From contig NZ_AEJB01000681.1 of the NCBI RefSeq assembly GCF_000331005.1, positions 1 through 49,787 on the forward strand: a stretch of 49,787 nucleotides of DNA. The letters run 5' to 3'. Positions within the stretch are counted from its first letter, which is position 1. Each line of letters starts with the position of its first letter. The notes beneath the pieces are model-generated. The model saw only the letters and a program-made list of their open reading frames with translations. It was not told the origin of the DNA and did no database searches. Shown piece after piece: positions 7,372-14,960 of this stretch. The position numbers and the translations under genes were made by a program. This DNA is from Streptomyces turgidiscabies Car8 (lineage in GTDB: Bacteria; Actinomycetota; Actinomycetes; Streptomycetales; Streptomycetaceae).

Positions 7372-8466
7372 CTAGCGAGCTCGGCGGCGCCGTGGCCGGG
7401 CGGACAGGGTCTCATCGGCGATGCGACTGGCCGCCTGGTGGATCACGGCGGGATCCGGCCTGCTGAAACTCGCGCGTGCGCCGGCCAAGTGAAGGCAGGC
7501 CTCGACGAGCGTGGCGCCGCCGGCCAGAGCGTCGTCGTCATGGATGACCCGGCAGCGTCCCCCGTGGCGACGCTCGTACGCCTCGGCGTTGACCAGCTGG
7601 TCACCGCGGCTGACGCTGGCTGGCAGCGGGATGAGAACGGCGCGCTTGCCGAGCGCCTCCAGCTCGGCCAGCGTCGTGGCCCCGGCCCTGCCGATGACCA
7701 GGTCGGCCAGCCATAGCGCGTCGGTCATCTCCTGGTGCAGGTACTCGAACTGCCAGTAGTCGGCGGTTCCGTGGAGGGACGGGTCGAGGTTGCCCTTGCC
7801 GCATACGTGGATTACCGCGAACCGGTCGCAGAGGTTGTTCAGTTGGCTGCGTACGGCGTCGTTGATGCGGGCGGATCCGCTGCTGCCGCAGAAGATCAGC
7901 AGGACTTCAGCGCCGGGCTTGATGCCGAGCTGGCTGCGCAGTCTGTCCGGGTTGCCCTCACCGAGGTCGTGCCGGAGGGGCAGGCCGGTGACGACCGTCT
8001 TCCGGGCGAGCCGGCGCGGCAGTTTGGTTCGGGCCGGTTCGGAGAGGCAGACGCGGGTCGCCATCCGGGCAAGGATCCGGTTGGCGAGTCCGAGGGAGTG
8101 GTCGGATTCGTGGATGACGACCGGAACGCGGCACAACCAGGCAGCGATGCCGACCGGGACGGTGACGTAGCCGCCCTTGCTGAACACGGCGTCGGGGCGC
8201 TCACGGCGCATGGCCTGCCAGGCGGCCCCGATCCCACGCAGGACAGTGAAAGGCATCCGCAAGTTGCTCCACGAACCGTAACGCTTCAGCCCGGCGGACG
8301 GCACCGAGCGGAAACGGATTTCGGCTTTTTCGGCGTACTCGTGTTCGATACTTCCGTCCCGCCCGAAGAACAAGAGTTCGTTGCCGCTCTGCGCGAGCTG
8401 GGCGGCGACGGAAAGAGCGGGAACGACGTGTCCGGCGCTGCCGCCGCCGGTGATCGCAATTTTCAT
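7372..8466 (-). CDS. MurG-like UDP-sugar glycosyltransferase (accessory paralogue)
   Basis: A 364-residue GT-B fold protein starting at ATG 8466. It follows MurG: an N-terminal glycine loop GGGSAGHVVPA (canonical MurG GGTGGHxxPA), HESDHSLGLANR (canonical HEQN..PGLTNR), a second loop CGSSGSARIND (canonical GGSQGA) and GRAGATTLAELEALG. MurG adds GlcNAc to lipid I at the inner membrane face. The altered loops and absence of dcw-cluster neighbours argue for a paralogue with another acceptor, or a tolerant copy. It lies 115 bases downstream of the tRNA-like gene on the same strand and could share its promoter. An imperfectly placed stem (8526-8533/8564-8571) lies between them. Confidence 0.75.
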   Translation of the reverse strand: MKIAITGGGSAGHVVPALSVAAQLAQSGNELLFFGRDGSIEHEYAEKAEIRFRSVPSAGLKRYGSWSNLRMPFTVLRGIGAAWQAMRRERPDAVFSKGGYVTVPVGIAAWLCRVPVVIHESDHSLGLANRILARMATRVCLSEPARTKLPRRLARKTVVTGLPLRHDLGEGNPDRLRSQLGIKPGAEVLLIFCGSSGSARINDAVRSQLNNLCDRFAVIHVCGKGNLDPSLHGTADYWQFEYLHQEMTDALWLADLVIGRAGATTLAELEALGKRAVLIPLPASVSRGDQLVNAEAYERRHGGRCRVIHDDDALAGGATLVEACLHLAGARASFSRPDPAVIHQAASRIADETLSARPRRRRAR

Positions 8467-8525
8467 CAATACCGTTTCCGGGTTCGCATGACCTTGTGTG
8501 TGGGAGGTCGATATTCCTTCAGCGG

Positions 8526-8571
8526 TACTCCGCACCCTGTCACGGTCGCTGACCTGGCCGGGCGCGGAGTA
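8526..8571 (-). other. Inverted repeat between the tRNA-like gene and the MurG-like gene
   Basis: TACTCCGC (8526-8533) and GCGGAGTA (8564-8571) form a perfect 8-bp stem with a 30-base loop. There is no T-run, so it may be a processing or attenuation structure rather than a terminator. Confidence 0.35.
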
Positions 8572-8581
8572 TCGACTGAGC

Positions 8582-8657
8582 TGGTCGGGTCGGCCGGACT
8601 TGAACCAGGCTCCTCGGCAACGCTTTTGCCGTGCTCCACCACTTGAGCTACGACCCG
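8582..8657 (-). tRNA. tRNA-like gene with encoded CCA, no U33, and a non-proline anticodon
   Basis: The 76-base minus-strand sequence folds as a complete tRNA. Acceptor CGGGTCG/CGACCCG has all seven pairs, followed by A73 and encoded CCA. U8 is present. D stem GCTC/GAGC and anticodon stem CGGCA/TGCCG are perfect, and the T loop is TTCAAGT. Oddities: the anticodon loop is AAAGCGT, so position 33 is A instead of the near-universal U; the formal anticodon is AGC; and T-stem pair 49-65 is a C-C mismatch. C1:G72 with A73 are features of bacterial tRNA-Pro. A sigma70-type promoter lies immediately upstream. It is probably expressed but unlikely to decode normally. Confidence 0.75.
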
Positions 8658-8675
8658 TTCACTGTGGTGGGCATC

Positions 8676-8705
8676 ACGCTAGGGGCCGCAGCATCCGCAC
8701 GTCAA
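8676..8705 (-). promoter_or_regulatory. Sigma70-type promoter of the tRNA-like gene
   Basis: On the minus strand TTGACG (8705-8700), an 18-base spacer and TAGCGT (8681-8676) form a near-consensus vegetative promoter. The predicted transcription start is about ten to twelve bases before the tRNA 5' end at 8657, the usual arrangement for stable RNA genes. Confidence 0.65.
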
Positions 8706-8787
8706 CAGGATCGATGGAATGCCGGGGAATTTCTGCCATCGCCCACTCACGCGAATAGACGGCTTCTTATCTAAGTCTGGGCATGGC

Positions 8788-8827
8788 GAATAGCGTCGCC
8801 GTGACGGGTGTTTCGGCGACGCTATTC
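8788..8827 (-). terminator. Strong hairpin terminator after the nine-gene operon
   Basis: GAATAGCGTCGCCG (8788-8801) and CGGCGACGCTATTC (8814-8827) form a perfect 14-bp stem with a 12-base loop, 29 bases beyond the ProRS-like stop. It separates the operon from the tRNA-like/MurG-like unit and could act in both directions. Confidence 0.7.
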
Positions 8828-8855
8828 CAGTCCGGCTTGGCCGTTTCTCCTGGGG

Positions 8856-10523
8856 TTATCCGCGGGTGGCGAGCTGGGGAATGTGGCTGGATTGAGTGAT
8901 GCTGATGCGCCCGGTCCAGCGGCTGATGACTTCGATCTCCTCGGCGGGGCGGTCGGGGGAGAGCACGGCGGCGTGCGGCAGACCCAGCAGGCGGGCGTAG
9001 CGGAGCTTTTCCCCGGCGGACAGGAGCCGGTCGTCGACGAAGAGGCTCAGCCCGCGGGAAGTGAGGTCCTGTACGAGCCGGTCGGTGCGCTCTTGCATCT
9101 CCGGTTGGTCCGAGCGCAGCACGGCGAGGTGGACGTCGGCCGGGCCGGTGCCGGGTTTCCAGCGCAGGCCCTGGTGGTCGCGGTGGAGGTCGGCGGCGGT
9201 CTGTATGCAGCGGGTGATGCCGATACCGGAGCAGGCCATCCAGGGGACGGCCTGGCGCCCGGTGTGGTCGGTGAAGGCGAGTTTCATCGGCTGGGAGTAC
9301 TGGGTGCCGAGTTCGAAGACGTGGGCGACTTCGACGGCGCGGACGGCGCGGTAGGTCCCGGGGCACACGGTGCACCGGCTGCCGTCCGAGGCCTCGGCGA
9401 GGTCGCGTCCGCTTACTTTCAGGGCGCGAAGGTCCTTGTCCCCGTTCCAGGTCACGCCGCCTCGCAGTCCGTCGGCGCCGTCCGAGATGGAGAATTCGTC
9501 TAGGTCGGCGACGGAATGGTCGAACAGCAGGAGGGTGTCGTCGGGGCTGTCCGCGGCATCCCACGGGGTGAGGGTCCCGGCCTCTTTCCCGAGGATGCCC
9601 GGCAGGTCCTGCGGCTCGATGAGGGCGACCCGTGAGGCTCCGGTGGTGGCCGCGACCTTGCGGGCGCTGACCTTGAGGTCGGAGCGGACGGCCACGGCGG
9701 CCGGCTGGATGTCGCCGTCGGGGTGGGTGAGGACGAAGGCGATCACGTTGACGACGGGCGCGGGGGGTGGCGGTGCGGGCCGCGCGGGTGTAACGGCTCC
9801 GTCGCCGCGGTTGCCGCAGTGGTCGCAGGCCACGATGGTGCTCTGTCCGGCGTCGGACAGCACCAGGTGCTCGGTGCTGGGTCCGGCGGAGATGGCGCCG
9901 CCGTCGGCGGCGGCCCGGAAGACCCCGCTCAGCCCCATGCCGGTCAGGGCGGCTGTGCAGGCGTCGTTGAGGAAGTCCACCGATTCGCGCATCGCGTCGG
10001 CCGATGCGTCGAAGGTGTACGCGTCGGCCATGGTGAACTCGCGGCCGCGCATCAGCCCGCCGCGCGGGGAGAGTTCGTCGCGGAACTTGCTCGTGGACAA
10101 GGAGAGCCGCACGGGCAGATCCCGGAAGGAGCGCAGGTGCTCCCGGATGGTGGCAGTCGCGATCTCCTCCGAGGTCGGCGCGAGGCACATCTCCTCGCCG
10201 CTGGAGCTTCGCACTGTCAGCAGAGCGCCTTCGCGCTGATAGGCCTGCCACCGGCCGGTCTCCTCCCACAGTCGGCGGCTCTGCAGGGTGGGGGCGGCGA
10301 AGGTGAGCACGCCGTGCCTCTCGAACGCACTGCGGGTGATCGCCGACATCCGGTCGTGGACGCGTAAGCCCAGCGGCAGGAGGGTGTGGACGCCGGTGGC
10401 GCCGGTGCGGGCCACCAGACCCAGGTGGTAAAGCAGGTCGAGGGTGGCATCGGTGGCCTCGCCCGCCCCCCGACGGACCGGTGGCCACATCCGGCTGGCA
10501 TACAGGGCAGTGGTGGGTGTCAT
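8856..10523 (-). CDS. Prolyl-tRNA synthetase paralogue (class II)
   Basis: A 555-residue protein, the last gene of the operon; its ATG overlaps the glycosyltransferase stop (10520-10523). It has the bacterial ProRS layout: motif 1 region near residues 44-54, TSEE at 117-120, motif 2 from FRDE to GREF at 147-163, an insertion domain (~215-395) with CxxC pairs (233/236 and 384/387), HVFELGTQYS near 401-410, a motif 3-like segment with GIGITR (about 433-438) and a C-terminal anticodon-binding domain with DDR. Housekeeping ProRS genes do not sit in such operons, so this is an accessory copy. It may give self-resistance or supply prolyl-tRNA, perhaps on the adjacent tRNA-like RNA. Both roles are inference. 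Confidence 0.85.
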   Translation of the reverse strand: MTPTTALYASRMWPPVRRGAGEATDATLDLLYHLGLVARTGATGVHTLLPLGLRVHDRMSAITRSAFERHGVLTFAAPTLQSRRLWEETGRWQAYQREGALLTVRSSSGEEMCLAPTSEEIATATIREHLRSFRDLPVRLSLSTSKFRDELSPRGGLMRGREFTMADAYTFDASADAMRESVDFLNDACTAALTGMGLSGVFRAAADGGAISAGPSTEHLVLSDAGQSTIVACDHCGNRGDGAVTPARPAPPPPAPVVNVIAFVLTHPDGDIQPAAVAVRSDLKVSARKVAATTGASRVALIEPQDLPGILGKEAGTLTPWDAADSPDDTLLLFDHSVADLDEFSISDGADGLRGGVTWNGDKDLRALKVSGRDLAEASDGSRCTVCPGTYRAVRAVEVAHVFELGTQYSQPMKLAFTDHTGRQAVPWMACSGIGITRCIQTAADLHRDHQGLRWKPGTGPADVHLAVLRSDQPEMQERTDRLVQDLTSRGLSLFVDDRLLSAGEKLRYARLLGLPHAAVLSPDRPAEEIEVISRWTGRISITQSSHIPQLATRG

Positions 10524-11626
10524 CGGCGCCCCTCGATCGCGGTCTGGGACAGGCGGGTCATCTGTGCGGTGGTGTTGGCGATGTTGTGGCGGCGGGCGTT
10601 GGCCGTGGCCGCGCCGTGCAGGTCCTGGCGCAGTGCCTCGTCGGCGGCCACGCGGTCGATGAGCGCGGCGAGCGCCGGTGCGTCGCCGGGCCGGTAGGCC
10701 ACACCGCCGTCGCCGAGCGTGTGGCCCAGTCCGGGCAGGTCGCCGTAGAGGATGGGCAGTCCGTGAGCCTGGGCTTCGACGGCGACCAGTCCGAAGGCCT
10801 CTAGCTGGCGGGTGGTGAACACCAGCGCGTCGAATCCGGGGAACCGCTGCCACAGTTCCTCGCGCGGCAGGAACGGCTCGAAGGTGACCTGATCGCCCAG
10901 GCCGAGCCGTTGGGTGCGCTCCTTGAGCAGCGGGAGTTCGCTGCCGCTGCCGATCACGGTGAGGTGGTGCGTGTCCTGGGTGAGGGCGATGGCTTGGATC
11001 GCGGTGATGGTGGACTTGTTGGCGTCCAGGCGGCCAGCGTGCAGAAGGTCCAGCCGGGGCCCGGGACGGGGCCTGGCGGTCGGCGCGGGTGGGAGCGGGA
11101 GGCCCCAGGGGATGGTCGTCAGCCGGTCGGTGTAGGCGTGGCGGGTGAGCCGGTCCACCTCGAAGCCCATGGCCGTGTTCGGGACGACCACCTTGGTGCT
11201 GGCCGCCACGATTTCGGTGAGGACCTTAAGGGCCTGCTCGCTTCCGGCGGCGGCGATGACGTCGGTGCCGTGTGCGACGGACACCACGGGGATGGTGCCG
11301 GCCGCGCGGGCGAACGCGAGCGCGAGTCCGAATCCGAGGTGCTGGGCGTGGATGAGGTCAGGTTGGTGCTCGCCGATCAGGTCTGCGACCTCGTCGGTCA
11401 GCTGGGCTGCGTAGGCGTCGAAGTCCGGGCCGTAGGGCTGTTTGTCGGCGGTGAGCAGGGCGGTCTCGGGGAAGTTGTGCTTCCACGTGCCGCTGCCGGG
11501 CAGGCCGAGGTACAGGACCCGGAAGTCGCCGGCGAGCCGCTGGTAGACGTCGCTGCACCAGATTGTCGACCCGCACGAGGGCTCCATCGGCAGGTCGATC
11601 CCGGTCACGATCAGCGGGCGCTTCAT
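10520..11626 (-). CDS. GT4-type glycosyltransferase
   Basis: A 368-residue GT-B protein; ATG 11626 overlaps the WbqC-like stop. The N-terminal domain has an acceptor-side glycine-containing loop (PMEPSCGSTIWCSDV). The C-terminal donor domain has HAGRLDANKS, then the E-x7-E region EAFGLVAVEAQAHGLP, which binds the nucleotide-sugar ribose and phosphates in retaining GT4 enzymes. Length and motifs are normal. With the PIG-L deacetylase two genes upstream it recalls MshA/MshB-type chemistry, where a GlcNAc conjugate is made and then deacetylated; donor and acceptor here are unknown. Confidence 0.8.
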   Translation of the reverse strand: MKRPLIVTGIDLPMEPSCGSTIWCSDVYQRLAGDFRVLYLGLPGSGTWKHNFPETALLTADKQPYGPDFDAYAAQLTDEVADLIGEHQPDLIHAQHLGFGLALAFARAAGTIPVVSVAHGTDVIAAAGSEQALKVLTEIVAASTKVVVPNTAMGFEVDRLTRHAYTDRLTTIPWGLPLPPAPTARPRPGPRLDLLHAGRLDANKSTITAIQAIALTQDTHHLTVIGSGSELPLLKERTQRLGLGDQVTFEPFLPREELWQRFPGFDALVFTTRQLEAFGLVAVEAQAHGLPILYGDLPGLGHTLGDGGVAYRPGDAPALAALIDRVAADEALRQDLHGAATANARRHNIANTTAQMTRLSQTAIEGRR

Positions 11627-12348
11627 GCCGCACTCTCGGCATGCGGGAAGTAGGCGTCGAACGAGGTACGCAGCAGCGCGGCGGTGCCTGCCCACCCCAG
11701 GGCGCACACCGCGTCGATGACGGACAGGCCCGCCATGAACTCCTGGCGGGGCCATGCCTGGGCGTACTGCGGGTGCCGGTCGGCGAATTCGTTCCACCGA
11801 ACCGACAGCCGGTGGCGTTCCAGCTCGCCGGTGTCGAGGTAGCCCCGGGTGCCGGAGCCAGCCCACAGGACCCGTTCCCCGGCGGCTGCGCAGATCTGGG
11901 CCAGACGCTCGGTCTTGCCGTCCACGGTGATCTTCATCTGGGAGGTGCGCAGCAGACGGGCCCGGGAACCGAGCGCGGTGGCGAGGCCGGTGATCAGATC
12001 GATGTTGAGGTCGGCCAGATACCTGTGGCCGGAAGTCAGCGCCGGGCGCAGCACGTTCAGGGCCTCGTCGATGTAGGCGGTGCGGGCGTAGGCAAGGCGG
12101 ATCTGGCGCAGCAGCGTGTCGGGGTCGAAGGAGGGCGCGATCTGGGTGCCCTTGATGAGCTGGCCGCTCTGGCGGACGACGGGCACGGTCAGCCAGGCGA
12201 CTCCGTCCGCGGTCTTGATGCGGTTTCGGTTCTGCCAACCGCCCTGGGTGTACTGCACGTCGTCGTAGAAGACGACCGTGTCGCAGCCGAGCAGGGCCTC
12301 GCAGAACCCCAACCACGGGGCGAAGGGCGGCTGTTCGATGTAGATCAA
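11623..12348 (-). CDS. WbqC-like family protein
   Basis: A 241-residue protein. The most likely start is TTG at 12348, which overlaps the PIG-L stop (TTGA) and gives MIYIEQPPFAPWLGF, the expected WbqC opening. Further family features are the VVFYDDVQYTQGGWQNRN and WLTVPV blocks. WbqC-like proteins occur in polysaccharide and natural-product loci and are suspected to modify amino-sugars or attach acyl or aminoacyl groups; none of this can be settled from sequence. The gene is coupled at both ends (TTGA upstream, ATGA downstream). Confidence 0.75.
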   Translation of the reverse strand: MIYIEQPPFAPWLGFCEALLGCDTVVFYDDVQYTQGGWQNRNRIKTADGVAWLTVPVVRQSGQLIKGTQIAPSFDPDTLLRQIRLAYARTAYIDEALNVLRPALTSGHRYLADLNIDLITGLATALGSRARLLRTSQMKITVDGKTERLAQICAAAGERVLWAGSGTRGYLDTGELERHRLSVRWNEFADRHPQYAQAWPRQEFMAGLSVIDAVCALGWAGTAALLRTSFDAYFPHAESAA

Positions 12349-13079
12349 GGTCCGGAGTCCTCTCGCGAGGGAGCGAAGGTGAGGGTGAGCAGGGTCGTCT
12401 CGAAGGCCTCGAAGGCGCGCCCCGCGGTCGCGGCCGCAGGGCGCAGGGACCATCCGGCTTGGGCGGCGCGGTGGCGGGTGTACTCCTCGCTCAGGTACCA
12501 CCGGCCGCCCTGGCTGTGGTGCGCGTAAAGGGCGCGGACCTTGTCGTCGACGACGTCGGTGACGTCGACGAGGACGGTCGGGCTGAAGTCGGAGCGGGGG
12601 GCGTGGGGTTCGCCGTGGAGCACGGTGTGGCACGTCGGCACGCGTGTGGCGGCGTTCGCGGCGGACGCGGCGACCGCCAGGTGGTCCTGGTGGTCGTTGG
12701 CCGCTCGCGGGCTGTGGGTGATGAGCAGCGTGCACCCAAGGTGCTTCAGCTCGGTCTCCACCAGGGAGATCAGGTGGAGGTCGGCCGTCAGCGCGCCGTC
12801 GGTCAGGTGGAGGAAGACCACGTCGATGCCGGTGTTGTTCCAGGCGGCGGTGACCTCCTTCTCCCGCTCGTCCTCGGTGAGTTGACGGCCGGCGTCGGCG
12901 TCGGCGACCGATACGCCGTTTACGCCGTGGGTGACGACGACGACCGACACGACTGCACCGGCCTGGCGGGCCTTGCGCAGCGTGCCGTAGCACAGCAGTT
13001 CGGCGTCGTCCGGGTGGGCGACCACGGCGACCACCCGTTCCTCCGGGCCGCTTGTGGATGTGGGGGACATGGGCGTCAC
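12345..13079 (-). CDS. PIG-L (LmbE-like) deacetylase
   Basis: A protein of about 244 residues. A GTG at 13079 overlaps the previous stop (GTGA) and is preferred over the in-frame ATG at 13070. The N-terminal zinc motif VAHPDDAELLCYGTL and the later NDHQDHLAVA segment with a third histidine are intact. These enzymes are Zn-dependent de-N-acetylases acting on GlcNAc conjugates (MshB, teicoplanin and mycothiol pathways). In this operon it probably unmasks an amine on a sugar added by the GT4 enzyme; the substrate is unknown. Confidence 0.85.
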   Translation of the reverse strand: MTPMSPTSTSGPEERVVAVVAHPDDAELLCYGTLRKARQAGAVVSVVVVTHGVNGVSVADADAGRQLTEDEREKEVTAAWNNTGIDVVFLHLTDGALTADLHLISLVETELKHLGCTLLITHSPRAANDHQDHLAVAASAANAATRVPTCHTVLHGEPHAPRSDFSPTVLVDVTDVVDDKVRALYAHHSQGGRWYLSEEYTRHRAAQAGWSLRPAAATAGRAFEAFETTLLTLTFAPSREDSGP

Positions 13080-13600
13080 CGGGTTTCGAAATCGCGGTGG
13101 ACCAGTGACGGGCGCGGCCCCTGGGATCCCTGGTATTTCCCGTCGTAGAGGATGATCTCTCCCTGTGGAACCCAGAAGGTGACCTGTCCGATGAGCAGTC
13201 CGGGGTAGATCTTTACGCGCTGCACGGCGTGCAGTTGCAGGGTGAGCTGCCCGTGGGAGCCGATGTCGATGAGGTCGGCGGTGCAGTGCACGAACAGGCC
13301 CAGGCGCGCGATCGAGGAGCGGGCGCGGATGATCGGCACGTAGGAGTCGCTGCCGATCTCCTCTCGGGTGGCGGCCAGGTAGATGCGGTCGGATTCCAAC
13401 ACCATGCCCTCGCCGGGGATGGTGTGCGCCTCGAACGGGTTCTCGCGGGCGCAGTCGAGGACCTCGCTGGAGTACCAGCCGATGCGCTCGCCCAGGTGGA
13501 AGTTGTAGGAGTTCGGCTGGATCAGCCCGGAGTCGAAGGGGCTGATGCGAATGGCCTCGGTCTTGACCTGTGCCTCGATCTCGGGACCGGTGAGGATCAC
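13076..13600 (-). CDS. dCTP deaminase-like protein, copy 1 (catalytic Glu replaced by Gln)
   Basis: A 174-residue protein of the DCD/dUTPase fold; GTG 13600 overlaps the stop of copy 2 (GTGA). It has QPNSYNFHLG near the N-terminus and the central RARSSIARLGLFVH motif. Where E. coli Dcd has the catalytic glutamate (Glu138, in IVLEF), this copy reads LTLQL, so residue 122 is Gln. Nucleotide-binding residues look kept, so it may bind a nucleotide without deaminating it, act on a different substrate, or form mixed trimers with copy 2. These alternatives are inference. Confidence 0.8.
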   Translation of the reverse strand: MILTGPEIEAQVKTEAIRISPFDSGLIQPNSYNFHLGERIGWYSSEVLDCARENPFEAHTIPGEGMVLESDRIYLAATREEIGSDSYVPIIRARSSIARLGLFVHCTADLIDIGSHGQLTLQLHAVQRVKIYPGLLIGQVTFWVPQGEIILYDGKYQGSQGPRPSLVHRDFETR

Positions 13601-14151
13601 GCCGCCACTCCCTGCCGCAGGGGTGCCGCACCGAGGCCGGCGGCCACGGATGGCGAGCACGGGGCGGGCTCGCTGATGTGGGCGTAGTGCCCGGTGTAGG
13701 GCAGGCGGTCGCCGACCGGCGCCCAGAAGCTGACTTGCCCGATCCGCATCTGCGGGTAGACCCGCAGCGGCTGGACGACCTTGATCTCCAGTGTCCAACG
13801 GTGGGCGGGGCCGAGCTGGCCGAGGTCCGCGGAGATCTGCAGGAACATGCCCAGCCGACCGAGCGAGGACCGGCCGATCAGGCTCGTCACGAACTCGGCG
13901 CTGCCGAGGGTTTCCACGGTCGCGCCCAGGTACACGACGCCCGGGCGCAGGACGTACCCCTCGTCGGGCAGCTCGATCGAGACCGTCTCAGCCGAGCACG
14001 TCGGGTCGGCCGGATTGCTGGTGACCTGCTTCAGTGTCCTGCCGAGGCGGTAGTTGTAGCTGTTCGGGTTCAGCAGATCTACGTCGAACGGGGTGATGGT
14101 GATCTGCCCGGCCTCGACCGACGCCCGGATCGCGGGGCCCGTGAGGATCAT
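13597..14151 (-). CDS. dCTP deaminase-like protein, copy 2 (catalytic Glu retained)
   Basis: A 184-residue paralogue of copy 1, starting at ATG 14151 in an ATGA overlap with the dioxygenase. Both begin MILTGP and share NPNSYN/QPNSYN. Here the motif is IGRSSLGRLGMF and residue 122 is Glu (WTLEI), aligning with E. coli Dcd Glu138. The C-terminus has an extra Ala/Pro-rich tail. dCTP deaminases convert dCTP to dUTP as homotrimers; in a biosynthetic operon they may instead supply or modify a pyrimidine. Tandem paralogues that differ at the catalytic residue are unusual. Confidence 0.8.
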   Translation of the reverse strand: MILTGPAIRASVEAGQITITPFDVDLLNPNSYNYRLGRTLKQVTSNPADPTCSAETVSIELPDEGYVLRPGVVYLGATVETLGSAEFVTSLIGRSSLGRLGMFLQISADLGQLGPAHRWTLEIKVVQPLRVYPQMRIGQVSFWAPVGDRLPYTGHYAHISEPAPCSPSVAAGLGAAPLRQGVAA

Positions 14152-14960
14152 CGTGTCCCTCCGATCGCTCCAGCGCCGACGTAGGTCTGCCGCAGCAGCC
14201 GCCGCTCGTCGGCGCCATAGCAGTCCTGGCCTTCGCCGAGCGGCATCCGGCCGTGCGCGTAGCGGTGCTGGTCGAAGACAAGCAAGTCGCCCGGCATCAG
14301 ACGGATGGCGGAGCGGCAGGCGACGACGGCGTTGACGAACCGGCCGAACGCCGCGGCGGTCGCCTGGAGATCCTCGGCGTCGAGGAGTTCGCCGCGTTCG
14401 AGGTGCGGGTGCGCCTTGGCGGTGAACCGGATCGGCGCACTGCCGTCGATGTGCTCCGGCAGGACGGAAAAACGCTCCATGCTCGCGCCGACGCCATGCA
14501 CGTCCCTGTCAGCGAAGTACGAGAAGACCGGCCGGGCCAGGAGCGTGCGGTCGCTGTCCGAGAGCCGGTCGGCAGCATGCCAGAGATCGGCCAGCGCCGA
14601 CGCTCCGCCGCCCAACGGGTCAGCGCGGACGCAGTACAGGGCGATGTAGCGGGGCAGACGGTCACGGTCGACCAGGTCGACGTGCAGCCGGTTCTCCCCG
14701 ACACCGTGCGTGCGCCCGGGGTCGGCGGCCATGCTGACCGCCAGGTCGCTCCAGCAGCCGTCGCCCGGGTACACGGACAGGACGGGTCCGAGGCTGGAGA
14801 GCAGGCTCAGGCCGAGTTCCAAGTTCAGCGTGTGGTCCTGTCCATCGAACTGGACCAGGGCTCGGCCACTGCCCGGGCCGGTGACGGCGTCGGCAAGCTG
14901 GCCGGGTGCGTGCGGGCCGTGGGTCAGGTCGCGGCCCTTCAGGGTCAGCACATCACTCAT
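14148..14960 (-). CDS. TauD/clavaminate synthase-like Fe(II)/2-oxoglutarate oxygenase
   Basis: A 270-residue protein starting at ATG 14960, overlapping the metallophosphatase end by eight bases. The facial triad is visible: H93-x-D95 (RLHVDLVD) and a distal His near 236 (DQHRYAHGR), with Arg 254/257 for 2-oxoglutarate (ERRLLRQTY). The family hydroxylates, desaturates or cyclises small molecules in the cytoplasm. It starts MSDVLTLKGRDL without a signal peptide. Its place in the operon points to oxidative tailoring; the substrate is unknown. Confidence 0.8.
   Translation of the reverse strand: MSDVLTLKGRDLTHGPHAPGQLADAVTGPGSGRALVQFDGQDHTLNLELGLSLLSSLGPVLSVYPGDGCWSDLAVSMAADPGRTHGVGENRLHVDLVDRDRLPRYIALYCVRADPLGGGASALADLWHAADRLSDSDRTLLARPVFSYFADRDVHGVGASMERFSVLPEHIDGSAPIRFTAKAHPHLERGELLDAEDLQATAAAFGRFVNAVVACRSAIRLMPGDLLVFDQHRYAHGRMPLGEGQDCYGADERRLLRQTYVGAGAIGGTR

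Noticed and set aside
8582..8657. Plain tRNA-Ala(AGC) call
   Set aside because: The formal anticodon is AGC, but U33 is missing, AGC is not used for Ala in bacteria, and the acceptor starts C1:G72 as in tRNA-Pro. I report a tRNA-like gene instead.
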